Origin: Symsagittifera roscoffensis
Taxonomy: Eukaryota > Xenacoelomorpha > Acoela > Convolutidae
Length of the DNA stretch: 64,000 bases
Direction: 5' to 3'
Assembly (NCBI RefSeq): GCF_963678635.1
Contig: NC_087065.1
Span: forward strand, 45,944,381-46,008,380
Position 1 is the first letter of the stretch. Each line of letters opens with the position of its first letter. Shown piece after piece: positions 36,151 to 46,942 of this stretch. The translations under genes were made by a program, and so were the position numbers. Below the pieces are notes generated by a model that saw nothing but the letters and a program-made list of their open reading frames with translations, was not told the origin of the DNA and did not search any database.

Positions 36151-36605
36151 TGATCAATCAGGTATGCCTACCTGTTCATAAATTCTGATTTTATTTTTGA
36201 CCTTAAGAAGTTGTTTATTCATGCATTAGTTACTAGTTGTTGATTTTTTTCTGCTTTGTGACAGTAGTCAAATTGGATCTCTAGAAAGCTCGTCTGGCGC
36301 TCAGCAAAGCAAAAACCTGATTGTGTTTCAGGGTGTTTTTAATTTAGTAAAACAGAATTTACAAACTTAATCAGGTTGTCATAAAAATACTTATGGTTAA
36401 TTCGAAATTGCTTTTTCTTAGTTTGCTTAGAAAACTATTTTTTAAGGACTCGAAACTACAAAAGGATAATTTTCTTAGCACCTCAACTTCGACCACACGT
36501 CAATTTGAATTGATTTCTACGCCAGATCATTACGCCGCATTCACCACGCGCAGTTAGAAATTTGTTTTTTGCCTGCATTAACAACTTTATTATGTCCAAA
36601 TCAGG

Positions 36606-36611
36606 CATATT
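36606..36611. repeat. Polinton target-site duplication, left
   Basis: CATATT, directly before the element's first base; identical to 56283-56288. Confidence 0.9.
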
Positions 36612-37170
36612 AGTAGTAGATGTTGGAGGTTAAGTGGGGGGGGGGGGGGGTCCTGCAGACCCACATGTATTAAGATAGAGAATAGAGCATCCGGTCTGCA
36701 AGCTATGTATTAAGATTGGGTTTAGAGTCTACAATGTATTAAGATAGAGAATACCGATGGTAAGGTTTTATGGTTTGTGTGATGGTATGATAATGGTAAG
36801 AAAAACGTAATTTTTTTGGTTTTTGTGTGGAAATGTTTATTTTTTTCGCAAAATTTTTGGCGCGTGTTATCTAATTGGGAACAATTAATTGTTAATTACG
36901 TGTAGGTTGTAGAATTTAGGTTATTTATTTAGTTTTTTGGTGCATGGTAAGTCAATGGTAAGAGTTTTTGTGCGAAAAACTTGGAATTTTTATCAATTTA
37001 AATTTTTTTTCGAAAAAATTCAAAACACGAAATGATTTTGTTTAATTTGATCTAATAAAATTTTTCTAGATACTTTTACTTTCTATCTATCCGAATCTAT
37101 TCTGAAATCTACTGAATCTTCAAAAAAAAATTATATAAATCACTGCATTGTATAACAAGTATACCGCAGA
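36612..37170 (+). repeat. Polinton left terminal inverted repeat
   Basis: Pairs with 55705-56282. It carries three spaced copies of ATGTATTAAGAT(A/T)G (starting 36665, 36705 and 36734). It also holds a G homopolymer of about 16-17 bases (from about 36636) where the right end has only five. Similarity fades near the TCACTGCATTGTATA block. Confidence 0.9.
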
Positions 37171-37240
37171 ATTTTACATTTTTATATCAGAAACCAATAT
37201 AATACGACAGCATGATAACTTTATTACACCAGATCAGTTC

Positions 37241-40200
37241 TTATATGTTCAATGGTTTTGTATGAATTCCATAATCTTGTACTTGTCTTTTTGGATAAAA
37301 ATAGCCTAGTCCTTTCTTTGTCTGTTCATATGTAGCAACCATATGATTTATAGTTCTGAATCCTCTGTTATTAGATTTAAGATTAATTGCTTCATCAAGC
37401 ACTCTCCTGTATTTTGACATGGGACCGTCTCCAGAATCTTCTAGAACCCGTTGATTTAATCCTTTACTGCTAAATTTGAACTTATCGGACTTGTTGTCAT
37501 AGCAGCAATATGTCTTGCTACACAAACATAGCATTTCTGTACATCTTCTTTAAAAAATCCCGACTCCCGCTTATCATGCTTTTTATGCGTACTGCAACAC
37601 GTTCGAGGGAAGAAATTAGATTTTGCATCCGCCTTGAAAGAGTCTATACAGTCATTTTCCCTCATTTTTTCCCAAGCAGCTCTCTTATCTGGTTTGATAC
37701 AGTCGTATAAATTTTCTTCGGCAAGTGCCAAGTAAAGTGAGTCTGTGTCCATCTCCAACTCTTCAAGTTTATTCACATCACAGAACTTGCCAAAGAAGTT
37801 ATAGTGGAGTTCCAACATTCTCAGTTTCGCATACTGCAGTATGAAAAATCCAACGATGATGGGTTCTCTGTGTTCAATGGTTGATTTCAACAACTCCACC
37901 TCATACAAGTCTTTTTCAACTGTATTCAGTCTTTTGAACAATGGCTCATTGATTGCCTTATGGGTTTTTTCATCGTTCAGATATTTTGTGATTGTATGCC
38001 TGGATCTATCCATGATCTGATATCCATACGAACAATTTACCAAAAGTGTCATTCTTTCTGCTACAACTCCTGACAAGGGGTTTTCATCTCCTTCTCTTCT
38101 AGCATCAACCACTGACTGAACGAAATTATTAAATAATTTCCGAGGAGAATATTGAACAAAACGGTAAATTTTGGTGCACTGCAATCCAAGTTCCATATAA
38201 AAGTTGAACAGAGGAGTTATAACTGTTCCATTTTCCAGCTTGAAACTAGATATCAGCATTCTCTGAGGATGCCTTAACATTTCGTTCTCGATCGCATAGT
38301 TTTTCATGTAGTCTCCGATATCGTTTCTTCCAACCTCAGTGTTTTTTAAAATTGGAGGAAAATTGGCATATTTTGATTTTAGCTCATCTGGAACAACCAA
38401 GTCGCACTGAACGTAGCCAAAAAGAGATCCATCTTTTCTTTTTGCTAGAAGGGAGTCTGTAGAAAGACGTCTTTTTTAGGGAAAGCGGGTTCTGACGTGA
38501 TTTTTGATCTTGTCATCGGTTTTGAAACTTTCCCACCAGTCACGCTCCCACATTTCTTCCACTTTGTATCCTTTCTCTTCAATGTATTCTCGTCGCATAT
38601 CATCCATCTCTCTCTTCTTGTTTCCTCGCTCAATATCCTGTTCTGTTAAGGAGGGACGAGCTTCTTGACTCTTGACAGGAACAGAAGTGGTAGTAGCATC
38701 CCATTGCTTCAAACACTGTCTCAGCTCTCATTTTTACATTCTGGTCTTGATTCTTGATAAAAAGACATGACCATATTGTCAAAGTTGCGAGTTCGGTTAT
38801 GTCTAGCCTTGATTTTCTGCATTTCAGTGTCAAACTCCCATCTCGTGTACAGTCCTGTTGGCATATCTTGACACATTGAGAAAGAGTAAAGCTGGCTTGC
38901 ATCAATTCCAACGATTGATTTACGAACATTTGATGAATTTCTGATGTATGTTTCATCAACTACAGATTTTCGAGTGAAAACAATGGAAGATCCACCAGTC
39001 ATGTCCTCTCTGATTTTTTCACACAAGTCTTTATCACTTTCGCAAAATGGATAAAACTTGTAATTTGTGGATTTGTGTAGACAAATGTTTGCTAGATTTG
39101 GAAGTGTGCCGCCAAGTTTTAACATATCTATCCCCTTGTTATGATAAAACTGAATCATTTTTTGCATTGCCTCCAGGGTTAGAACTACATCTTTGATGTT
39201 GTACCACTTCAAAAAGTCTTTGAACACTGTCATTCCATTTTTCTTCCAAGTCTCTTGTAAGTAATTGTAATTATCCAAACCAGATGGAGGAACAATCTTG
39301 ATTTGAAGCTTTTTCAGTGCCTGTTGTTCGTCAAACCCACTTTTTCTAAGCTTCTCATAATCAATGAAGTCTTTGTTTAGTGGATTGTTGTTTCTAAGTT
39401 TACTGAAAAAGGCTTCATACGGTGGCAATTCAGGAAAGACAAGTTTGTCTGGGTTATCAAACCACTCATAGGGAAAGAATCCTTTCGTTTCGCTAGCTTT
39501 ATAGGCTATGAGAAAGGAGTTCAGAGTAGTTGCCCCTCCCAGAAACTTCATTATGTCGACTTCAGTACATCTCCAAACTTGAAAGTTATAAAGTCATTTG
39601 CTTTTTTGATGACGGATGTTTCTTGTTCTTCATCGCGAATCAAATAGGGGATTAGGTAGGACTTGATCAAATTTAAATCATAACTACCGCTGTTAAATCC
39701 AAAAACAGGTAAAGTTTTTACATATCTCTCCAGATGTTGTTTCAAATCAATGAGTTGATTTTTCTGAATTCGCAAGAATTGTGTTGACATATCTGCTCCT
39801 TCCGAATCTTCAATGCATTCGTCTTCGTACTCAAATTTGTAACTTGCAAATTTATACCACGTTCCTTCAGCTGATCAAAGATCTTTTTCATTCTTTCATT
39901 CGCAGCTACTTCAATATCTTGAATTTTTTTTCTCATTTCTAGCTGACTTTGTTCAGCCAACAGCTCGAGATTGGATACAAAATCAATTATCAAGTTCTGT
40001 AGATCCTTGTTGTACAAAAAGATGGGTTCATCAATCAGATTCAATGATATAGAGACTGAAATGAGGACATGTTTTCCAATCCAGGTAGTAGTTTGTGTCT
40101 CTTTTAGTTCCTCTGTAGGAACGCAAATCGACTCAAAGTCGAAAATTGCTAGATTATTGAAAAGCTTGTTGCCTTCAGAAACTGGAAGACTGAATCCTTC

Positions 40201-41550
40201 TAACTTTTCAAACAAGGTTTCGCGAAGCTCATAGACGTTCTTTGGGTAAATATGTTTCACTCGGTCCTTGCATCTCGGAAGAAGTTTGTCGAGAAACTCA
40301 GATCTTTTGAAGAAAGTATCACAACTAGGACACTGGAAACACTTGAAGAAACTATCTATATCATTTGCATGAAAGATATGATTGTTAAACCTCAGTAGCT
40401 TAACTGTTTTATTGAATCTTCCGATACTTCTTCGAGCTAGTTCTCAAACATATTCTCCTTCTTGGATATCGAAATTGTATTTAAAAATGTTTCTTTGCAC
40501 AATTTCCTCGACAACAGGTAAGTCTTCTACTGAAACTTCACGAGAATTTTTAGGATCATAACCAGACTTTGATACAAAATCTGCAAAGTATCTAGAAGTG
40601 TGAGAGTCGAGATCATTATGTCCGTTCATGTACATAGCCAATGCACGGAAAAGACACAAATGATCTTTGTAAGGTTCCTTGTCCTTGTTAGATAAAAGAC
40701 AGTTTACTTGCGTATGTCGTAGTAAGGGTTCGGGTAAGACAGAGTCCGGGGATCCCATGGGGATGTTTTTTAGCAAAGCAGCAAAAATTGTGACGTTAGT
40801 AATTAAATTGAATCTATATTTTGTGTTTTGACGTTCTTGGGTACATTGCTCCACAATATCAAATTTTTCCACTTTTCCTTGTATTGTTAAGTCCACTTTT
40901 TCCACTTTTCCTTGTAAGTCTGCTTTAGTACAAAGCAAATGAGATTTTTCAAATGAAGTATTGTTTTCATGGGCGTAGAAATATCGACATTCACCAGTCT
41001 CAATATTTCGAAGAACAAACCCTAGTGCAATGCTGATTTTAGCGGCAGAATCAAGCTTATTGAAGACTTCCTCTAGTTTCTCGTTGATTATTTTAAAATC
41101 TAACTTGGACATTTGGAAGTTAAATACTTTATGTCTCCCGTTTTTCATCTCCTTATCGACCAGAAAATGTTCACAAGCACTAATTTCCTCCTTTAGTTTT
41201 TCACCATTTTCCCCTTCTTCCTCCACAATCTTGTTCAAGTCCGCTACAGTAACACTGGGTTTCCGTTGTTTTGCTCCATGTTACTTTCTCCGATGTTGTT
41301 GGAGAGAGTAGTAATTTGGGAACTGTTGTTCACAAGAAGGACAAACTGTCGACTGCTTCGAACTTGGTTGAGCATGCTTCTTGGCCATATAATAGTTCAT
41401 TTCTTGCTGATTATAAGTAAAATACTTACAATCAGGGCAAGAAATAACTCCTTTATAACAATTTTTCCGGTGTCGAGCTGCGTTTTGACAAATATACATA
41501 TTTCCACAGTCTCCACACTTTACTTTCTCGTTTCGGTTAAGGGCAGGCAT
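37241..41550 (-). pseudogene. Polinton protein-primed family B DNA polymerase, decayed
   Basis: About 1,430 codons, replicating the element with a protein primer. N-terminal Cys/His pairs (41281-41550: CGDCGNMYIC, CPDCKYFTY, CPSCEQQF) form zinc-finger-like modules. Exonuclease motifs follow: FDFES near 40140, NSGSYD near 39690 and YNIKD near 39200. Polymerase motifs are DASQLYS near 38900, NCSYG near 38030 (Cys where Ser is usual) and MDTDS at about 37740. Breaks: in-frame TAA at 41281, TGA at 40444 and TAA at 38476, plus frame changes near 39800-39870, 39555, 38720 and 37540. The C-terminal part (37241-37534, CSKTYCCYD...) is readable. Not functional. Confidence 0.93.
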
Positions 41551-41699
41551 TATCTAAAAATTTTGGGACTTAAGAAATGTTTCAAACTTAAATATTTAAA
41601 GTACCAATTGAATAAAAATACTTACTTTTTTCTTTTGGTGAAGTAACGAGATGTAAAGTTTGAATTAAAATCCAAGTAACTGTTTCTGATTGGCAAACA

Positions 41700-41910
41700 A
41701 AACGAATGATTTAACCCAATAAAATAAGCGTATTTATACTAACAATGGCGCCTACGCAATTATCCTTTTATGGTAATGACGTCATTCTTTGAATAGAAGT
41801 GACGTCACCGCCTACGCAATGTTCTTTTTATGATAATGACGTCATTCTATATTTAGAAGTGACGTCACCACCCACGCAACATTCTTTTTATGGTCATGTC
41901 GTCATTCCTT
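41700..41910. promoter_or_regulatory. CRE-palindrome repeat array between divergent Polinton genes
   Basis: A tandem repeat with a 60-bp period (CCTACGCAAT at 41751 and 41811, CCCACGCAAC at 41871). Each unit carries TGACGTCA, the consensus cAMP-response/ATF site. Perfect copies are at 41777-41784, 41800-41807, 41837-41844 and 41860-41867, with a TGTCGTCA variant at 41897-41904. It lies between the polymerase gene (minus, starting 41550) and the plus-strand ORF at 41996, where a bidirectional promoter is expected. Regulation by host bZIP factors is inferred. Confidence 0.7.
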
Positions 41911-41995
41911 CGAAAGTTCAAGAAAAATTCTCAACCAATCAGAACTAAGCAGTTTGTAGACATAACTTTGGATCCAAAATATTCATTTTTGAAAA

Positions 41996-42373
41996 ATGTC
42001 AAATTATAAGCATTTGAACTTCCTCGAATTACTCTACAATAAAAAAGAAAATATTCCGTGTGATTTCCTTTTTGATGAAATAGATGTAGATTCTTACTTT
42101 TTTCACAACTTTTTGGACGTTTATGTTGTCCAAAACAGAGTTCTCCGACTAAGTAAAGGTCTCTTTAGGGAAACTTATTCAATCAAAGAGTTTATTTTTG
42201 ATCCACATACTGCATATCAAAGTTATAAACTTACTGCTGAGTTACACTTGACTAGAAAAGAAATTTTATTTATTTTAGAAAATTTGAAGTTAATAAAAAA
42301 GTCGTACGATAATATTTCAAAGACTCTTTTTATTCCATATCCAACTCCCAAACTTGTCAAAACTCCCCAGTAA
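41996..42373 (+). CDS. Unidentified Polinton ORF, 125 residues
   Basis: Opens at ATG 41996, 85 bp after the CRE array, and closes at TAA 42371-42373. The product is moderately hydrophobic and Phe/Leu/Tyr-rich (NFLELLYNKKEN, DSYFFHNFLDVYVV, LTRKEILFILENLKL), with no signal peptide and no motif I recognise. The last 40 residues could form two helices. The intact frame in an element whose enzymes are broken, and its place just behind a promoter-like array, suggest a real accessory gene. Function unknown. Confidence 0.55.
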   Translation: MSNYKHLNFLELLYNKKENIPCDFLFDEIDVDSYFFHNFLDVYVVQNRVLRLSKGLFRETYSIKEFIFDPHTAYQSYKLTAELHLTRKEILFILENLKLIKKSYDNISKTLFIPYPTPKLVKTPQ

Positions 42374-42724
42374 AGTTCTTTTTTAAAGACTTTCAAAGTA
42401 CAAAATCTTGCATGATCAGGTTTGGTATCAGATTTCCAGAGATTTCTTTGAAAATTCATCAATTTTGAATAATCGTCTCAAATCTATATCAAAATCAAAG
42501 AACTTAAATAACTGCTCAAAAATCAGCAATTTTTCATCGATTATAAACAAAAAATTCAGTTAACTTGATGAGAAGACTTGCAGAGATGCTACTTTTATTA
42601 ATTTTCCTTTGTTACTTATATCGGCAATATTTCTTATTTTTACAACAAACAACTTTTCGTCAATTATTTTTGCGATTGCTTTTGTGTATATTTTTACTTA
42701 TTTGGAAGATAAAAGTCCTTAAAA

Positions 42725-43075
42725 GGTTTCTCTGATTGGATACGACAACTAGAACAAAAATGAACATTTTTGTGATTGGAAACGACAATATCCAAAATGA
42801 AACTTTGTTTCCGATTGGATACGACTTTTATCCAAGAATCCCATAAAAGGAAGCTGAAATCTGATTGGACACGACTACAATCCAAATAAGGAAAATCCAT
42901 TCTGATTGGTTGAACACACACATTCCAGTTGAAGGTACCCCTCTCTCTTAACTAAAAATCATTTTATTTTCAATTTAATTACCGTCAACTACCTCCTCTC
43001 TCAGCTCTAAAGACATTAATTTCAAATTAACCACCGTCAACTACCCCTCTCTCAGCTCTTTCTTGTTTTTACTCT
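42725..43075 (+). promoter_or_regulatory. CCAAT-box array and duplicated leader upstream of the ORF at 43098
   Basis: Five GATTGG motifs (reverse CCAAT box), starting at 42734, 42774, 42813, 42863 and 42904, spaced about 40-50 bp. Most are followed by A(T/A)ACGAC. Downstream, 42981-43060 repeats ACCGTCAACTAC...CTCTCTCAGCTCT twice, possibly around transcription starts. Binding by NF-Y-type factors is inferred from the motif only. Confidence 0.55.
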
Positions 43076-43097
43076 TTAACTCAACTTATTGCTCAAA

Positions 43098-43514
43098 ATG
43101 ATCTTCTCAGTGCAAAACAGCAACCTTATGTTCTCGGTAGAATTTTTGGCTGATTTAGTACAAATCCAAGTGCGAGAAACAGTTTGTGGAGTTTTTCTGG
43201 CACGAATGGACATCCCAATCCAAGTCTGGCACCTGGTGGAAGTGATGCGCAGGGTTTTCAACGAACATCATATAACGCAAGAACCCCCTACAGATAATCA
43301 ACTTGGAGAAATGCAAATGATGGAGGAAGTCACTGAGCATGTGGGGATGAACTACCCCGAAATTCCTGACTCTAGATATGTGGCTCAACCATTCGACGAT
43401 TTCCTCTTTCCTTGGGAAGAGGGATCTGTGGACAACCCAATTACCATCGAAGAGGATGAGGGTTCTCTGAGCCAAGAACTCCAGTCAGCGAACCACCAAG
43501 ACAACCACCAGTGA
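43098..43514 (+). CDS. Unidentified acidic Polinton ORF, 138 residues
   Basis: ATG at 43098 follows the duplicated leader closely; TGA at 43512. The N-terminal half is mixed hydrophobic (LMFSVEFLADLVQIQVRE, CGVFLARMDIPIQVW). The C-terminal half is strongly acidic (WEEGSVDNPITIEEDEG, ending SANHQDNHQ). No domain recognised. Acidic tails of this kind occur in regulatory or DNA-mimic proteins, but that is speculation. Base composition is less AT-rich than its surroundings, supporting coding use. Confidence 0.55.
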   Translation: MIFSVQNSNLMFSVEFLADLVQIQVRETVCGVFLARMDIPIQVWHLVEVMRRVFNEHHITQEPPTDNQLGEMQMMEEVTEHVGMNYPEIPDSRYVAQPFDDFLFPWEEGSVDNPITIEEDEGSLSQELQSANHQDNHQ

Positions 43515-44540
43515 TGGAGGCAAGACCAGCTTTGCGCTCGATTGAGAATTTGCAAAATTTTGAGAACTCAGCTGCTCGACAGCTCTTTGATTTGTAAATA
43601 AATTGTTATTGTCTTGTTTTTTGTAATTTATTTTCTTTGCATCTAGTAAATTTATTTTCAAGAGATAGGAACAAAGAGATCATAGAAAAATTTATTAAAA
43701 AATTTCAATGGTAAAAATTTGTTAAAAATGAAACTAATTATGCATCTGGTAAATACTTCTATAGAATTTTGTTAGAAAGATGACAAAAAAAATTAAACCA
43801 ATTTTTGCAAGCATGTTAAAAACTTGACATTAATTTTTGCACCATGCAAAAATTTTCATTATTTTTTTTGCACACTTGTGAAAAAAATCAAAGAAAATCT
43901 CGCAAATTAAGAAAAATTTCATTAAATATTTTCGCATTTTAAAGAAAACTGAAAGAGGATTTTCTTGCACTGTTAAAAATTAAAGAAAATGAAAACCTTT
44001 GTTTTAATTTTGATCATTAAAAAAAATCTCTTTTTTGCATGTATATTGATCAAAAATATTGGAAAAACATGTATCAAGATAGGGAATAGCACTCAAAGTC
44101 AGAAAATATGAAAAATTTTTAGCATTAATTTAACAAGTTTTTTACAATAAAATTTTGCAATTTTTCCATGTGCATAAGAAAAAATAAAGTACATTTTTGC
44201 ATTTAATTTCAAAAAAACCACGAAAAAACTTGCATCTAACACAAAAATTTGTTGAAAACTTTTGCACACTTGTTGAAAAAACCGAAACAGTTTCTGCATC
44301 TTGTAAAAAAATTAATTAAATTTTTGCACACGTGTTGAAAAAATCAAACCAAAAATCGCATCTTGCGAAAAATTCTGAGTTAATTTTTTGCACACGTGTT
44401 GAAAATTACAAATTACAAAACATAATAATACAAAAAGATTTTCATTAAAAAAATATTCAATAATTATTAGAAAAATTGATACGCTCATTATTTACGGTAC
44501 CATAACCATCGATGAAACAATCAACAATTTTCAGCAAATC
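43515..44540. repeat. AT-rich non-coding stretch with repeated GCACACGTGTTGAAAA blocks
   Basis: About 1 kb without a gene. Four TTGCACAC(T/G)TGTTGAAAA-like blocks occur near 43868, 44262, 44322 and 44389; the last two contain the E-box CACGTG, and the last three recur at about 60-65 bp. Near 44071 is ATGTATCAAGATAGGGAATAG, an internal copy of the motif iterated in the terminal inverted repeats. Confidence 0.5.
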
Positions 44541-44544
44541 AGCC

Positions 44545-44898
44545 TCATATTTTGAGTTTTGAATTTTTCGAATCATTCAATTCATTAAAAATTTGACCTC
44601 TTGATGAAATAATATTGAAATAAAATCTGTATTTGTATAAAGTATATATACAGTCAACAATTTGATAAGTGAAATGATATTTATCTAATCTTTGCAAAAT
44701 CTGATCGAGCGATGAACCGATTAATACTAAGTGAAATTTGCAATTTTCTACTGGGCAGAATGATGAATGGTTAGATACACAGTAGTCTTGGGTGACAATA
44801 AGTTTTTCATGAAAGTTTTCTGAGACAGAGATAAAAAGAGATTTTGCATTGTAGTACGAATAAAAAGTGGGATATGCTTGACACATAGCAGATGCCAT
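44545..44898 (-). CDS. Unidentified Polinton ORF, 117 residues
   Basis: Minus-strand frame from ATG 44898 (an in-frame GTG lies just before). Contains several Cys and His residues (AMCQAYPTFYSYYN, NHSSFCPVENCKFHLVL) and many aromatic residues. No signal peptide or known motif. It is divergent from the ORFs starting near 45124, with an AP-1/CACCTACGCAATG region between them. Function unknown; the intact frame supports a gene. Confidence 0.5.
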   Translation of the reverse strand: MASAMCQAYPTFYSYYNAKSLFISVSENFHEKLIVTQDYCVSNHSSFCPVENCKFHLVLIGSSLDQILQRLDKYHFTYQIVDCIYTLYKYRFYFNIISSRGQIFNELNDSKNSKLKI

Positions 44899-44924
44899 CA
44901 CCGATTACTTGTTCAAAATGATTT

Positions 44925-45090
44925 TTATCTACATTGAATTGCTTATATAGTAGTTCCATCACCTACGCAATGTCCATATTTGGATCATCACCTACTCATT
45001 ATTCCATGTAAGGTAATAATATCTTATTTGGAATGTACAGTGAGTCATCTACATTAGTGAGTCATCTCCATCTACAAAAGGAAAAATTTT
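44925..45090. promoter_or_regulatory. Divergent upstream region with AP-1-type sites
   Basis: Two TGAGTCAtct motifs (45041-45047 and 45058-45064; AP-1 consensus) and two ATCACCTAC(G/T)CA-type copies (near 44958 and 44986). The latter echo the CCTACGCAAT phrase of the CRE array at 41.75-41.88 kb. It lies between the minus ORF starting 44898 and plus ORFs from 45124. Regulatory role inferred. Confidence 0.5.
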
Positions 45091-45110
45091 TTTTTGAACA
45101 TTGCTTCTAA

Positions 45111-45523
45111 TTGCTAAAGAAAAATGAATCGGGACCAATCGAAAAAACCCAGCAATTCTATCTTGGTGAAAACGAAGGGGAAAAGATATCAGCAATACGG
45201 AAAACTGTTATTCAAGATGCTGAAAACCTTGAACTTGTTCCTGTATTGGAATCCTGTTCTGACAAAGACTCAACCATGGAGCAGGAACTTGCGAGCTGTC
45301 ATGCGGTGTATGACGTAGCAACATAGAAGAAGAGAAGGGTGTGTGTCACAATCAAGAAGTACAGTGTGAACAAGCCCCCTACATTCAGATTCGACTCTTC
45401 GCTGCAAAGGAAAACGAAGTCTTGAAGCAAGTTGCCTATGTCAACTATACTTTGAACGAATTCAAAGAATTTGCCCAATTCTTGGGAGATTTTATGTTTG
45501 TTGAGAACTGTAATGTTCCATAA
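45111..45523 (+). pseudogene. Unidentified Polinton ORF region, probably frameshifted
   Basis: Three overlapping frames share this region: an acidic 71-codon frame from 45111 (TTG), a basic 64-codon frame from ATG 45124, and a 60-codon frame at 45341-45523 (APYIQIRLFAAKENEVLKQV). The acidic first frame and the last one have the more protein-like composition, suggesting one gene split by a frame change near 45330. Function unknown. Confidence 0.35.
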
Positions 45524-45604
45524 TTTTGTTGAGTGATTTTATTTTAGTAATGTAATTCAAATATTCATCTTCTTGAATCATTTTTTAAAACTTCTTTGAG
45601 CTGA

Positions 45605-46260
45605 GCAGTCCCAGAGAAGAGAGAAGAAAAGTCCCAGAAATTCTTACTAACAGTTTTGAAATCTCAAAATTTACCCAAATTGCAAAATTTAGATACAGAA
45701 TCACAAATCTCTCAATTTGAGTGGACTTTGCATAATGGAAAACGAAAAGTTTTTCTAAGTTATCGTTCAGATATTAAAAAAAATAGATCTTATAGAGTAT
45801 CGTAGAAAAGGAAACACTTGGAAAAACAATCAGAAATTTCAAGTGAAAAAAAAGAGTATGATAAACTGGTTGATTTTATCCCCTCGGTTTTGTCTTATGT
45901 AGAAACATTCAAAAAAACTTGTATCATTACTGATGAATGCGCTGTAGAAAACGAACGTTCAGAATTGAACAAAATTCTCAGAAATTTTGATTTGATTAAG
46001 TTTGACTTTTCATCAAATACCAAAAGAAAAAATAATTTTTTTTGTACCTGTATTGTTTTGGACCCAAACATAAATTTGAAAGAAATGGACGAAAATTTCC
46101 TTTTGGGGTCTAATTGGATACGGAATTTCTTGTATGGATTACTTTTTTGCAAATTCAAAAATTTTCAGACTTCATGCAATTTTACATGATGCAGCTGGAT
46201 CTGTGAATTCTACTACTTTTAAATGACCTGGTTATTGTTATGTTTTACCTAGATTTCAAA
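45605..46260 (+). pseudogene. Unidentified Polinton ORF, interrupted
   Basis: A long frame runs from about 45605 through an in-frame TAG at 45803-45805 to 46189. Lys/Glu-rich, protein-like sequence lies on both sides (EWTLHNGKRKVFLSYRSD before; KEYDKLVDFIPSVLSYVETF after). Near 46150 another frame takes over (LHDAAGSVNSTTFK) and stops near 46223. Probably one gene of about 200 residues broken by a nonsense codon and a frameshift. Family not recognised. Confidence 0.45.
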
Positions 46261-46391
46261 GTTCTTGTTTTCTTGGTCACGTGACTGGATTGTTCTTCTC
46301 TTTATATGTTAAAATTTTTGCTTCATCAGTACATGCATTGTTCGATTGTTAGTTATTCTAACTAAAATTTTCAGCGAAAACAGTTACCATC

Positions 46392-46863
46392 ATGAGTCTA
46401 GTTGTTTTGGATATTGAGTGTATTGAAAACAAAATAGTTAAAGAGTTAGGAGTTTATCAAAATGAACAAACTGTGGGATATTTCTTTCATCCTTTCAAAA
46501 AAGTTGAAAACTACATCTCAGTCTGCTTGGTGTACGAAGAATCTTCATGGAATCAATTGGAACAGTGGCCATGAAAAATATACTGAGCTTGAAAAAATAT
46601 TGAAAAAACTAAAAGCTCCAGAAACGGAGTTTTTTGCAAAAGTTATGAAAAATGTAAAATTCTGTCAGAAATTTTAAAAACAAAGGTTACAAACTTGGAT
46701 GACTACGCATGTCCAAAAGTTCAGAATTTGATTTTCAAGGATGAAGAATATGATTGGAGGTGTAGCAACTATCCATTTCGTCATGCAAATACTCTTCACT
46801 GTGCAGAAAGAAAAGCATTTGCATACGGAACATGGACTCGATGTTTTTTTAATAAATTATAAA
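46392..46863 (+). pseudogene. DEDD/RNase H-like Polinton protein, frameshifted
   Basis: Opens at ATG 46392 with VVLDIECIENKIVKELGVY, whose D-x-E on a hydrophobic strand resembles the first motif of DnaQ/RNase H-fold nucleases. The frame changes near 46500 (continuing in 46462-46677 with WCTKNLHGINWNSG) and again near 46670. The tail ends HANTLHCAERKAFAYGTW before TAA near 46861. Proteins with this beginning and the TLHCAERKA tail are, as I recall, usual Polinton companions of unproved function. The nuclease assignment rests on the one motif. Confidence 0.5.
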
Positions 46864-46942
46864 TTACCTTAACAATTTTGTATCATCGTGTTTTTGAAAT
46901 TTAAACGTTAATCATTATCAATTTTTTAATTCCAAAGTTGAG

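Noticed and set aside
36637-36652. Long G-run in the left Polinton terminus as a G-quadruplex or telomere-like element
   Set aside because: The right terminus has only five at the matching position, so this is most simply homopolymer expansion or an assembly effect.
41030-41646. Plus-strand ORFs antisense to the polymerase N-terminal region
   Set aside because: Shadows of the polymerase reading frame, with no features of their own.
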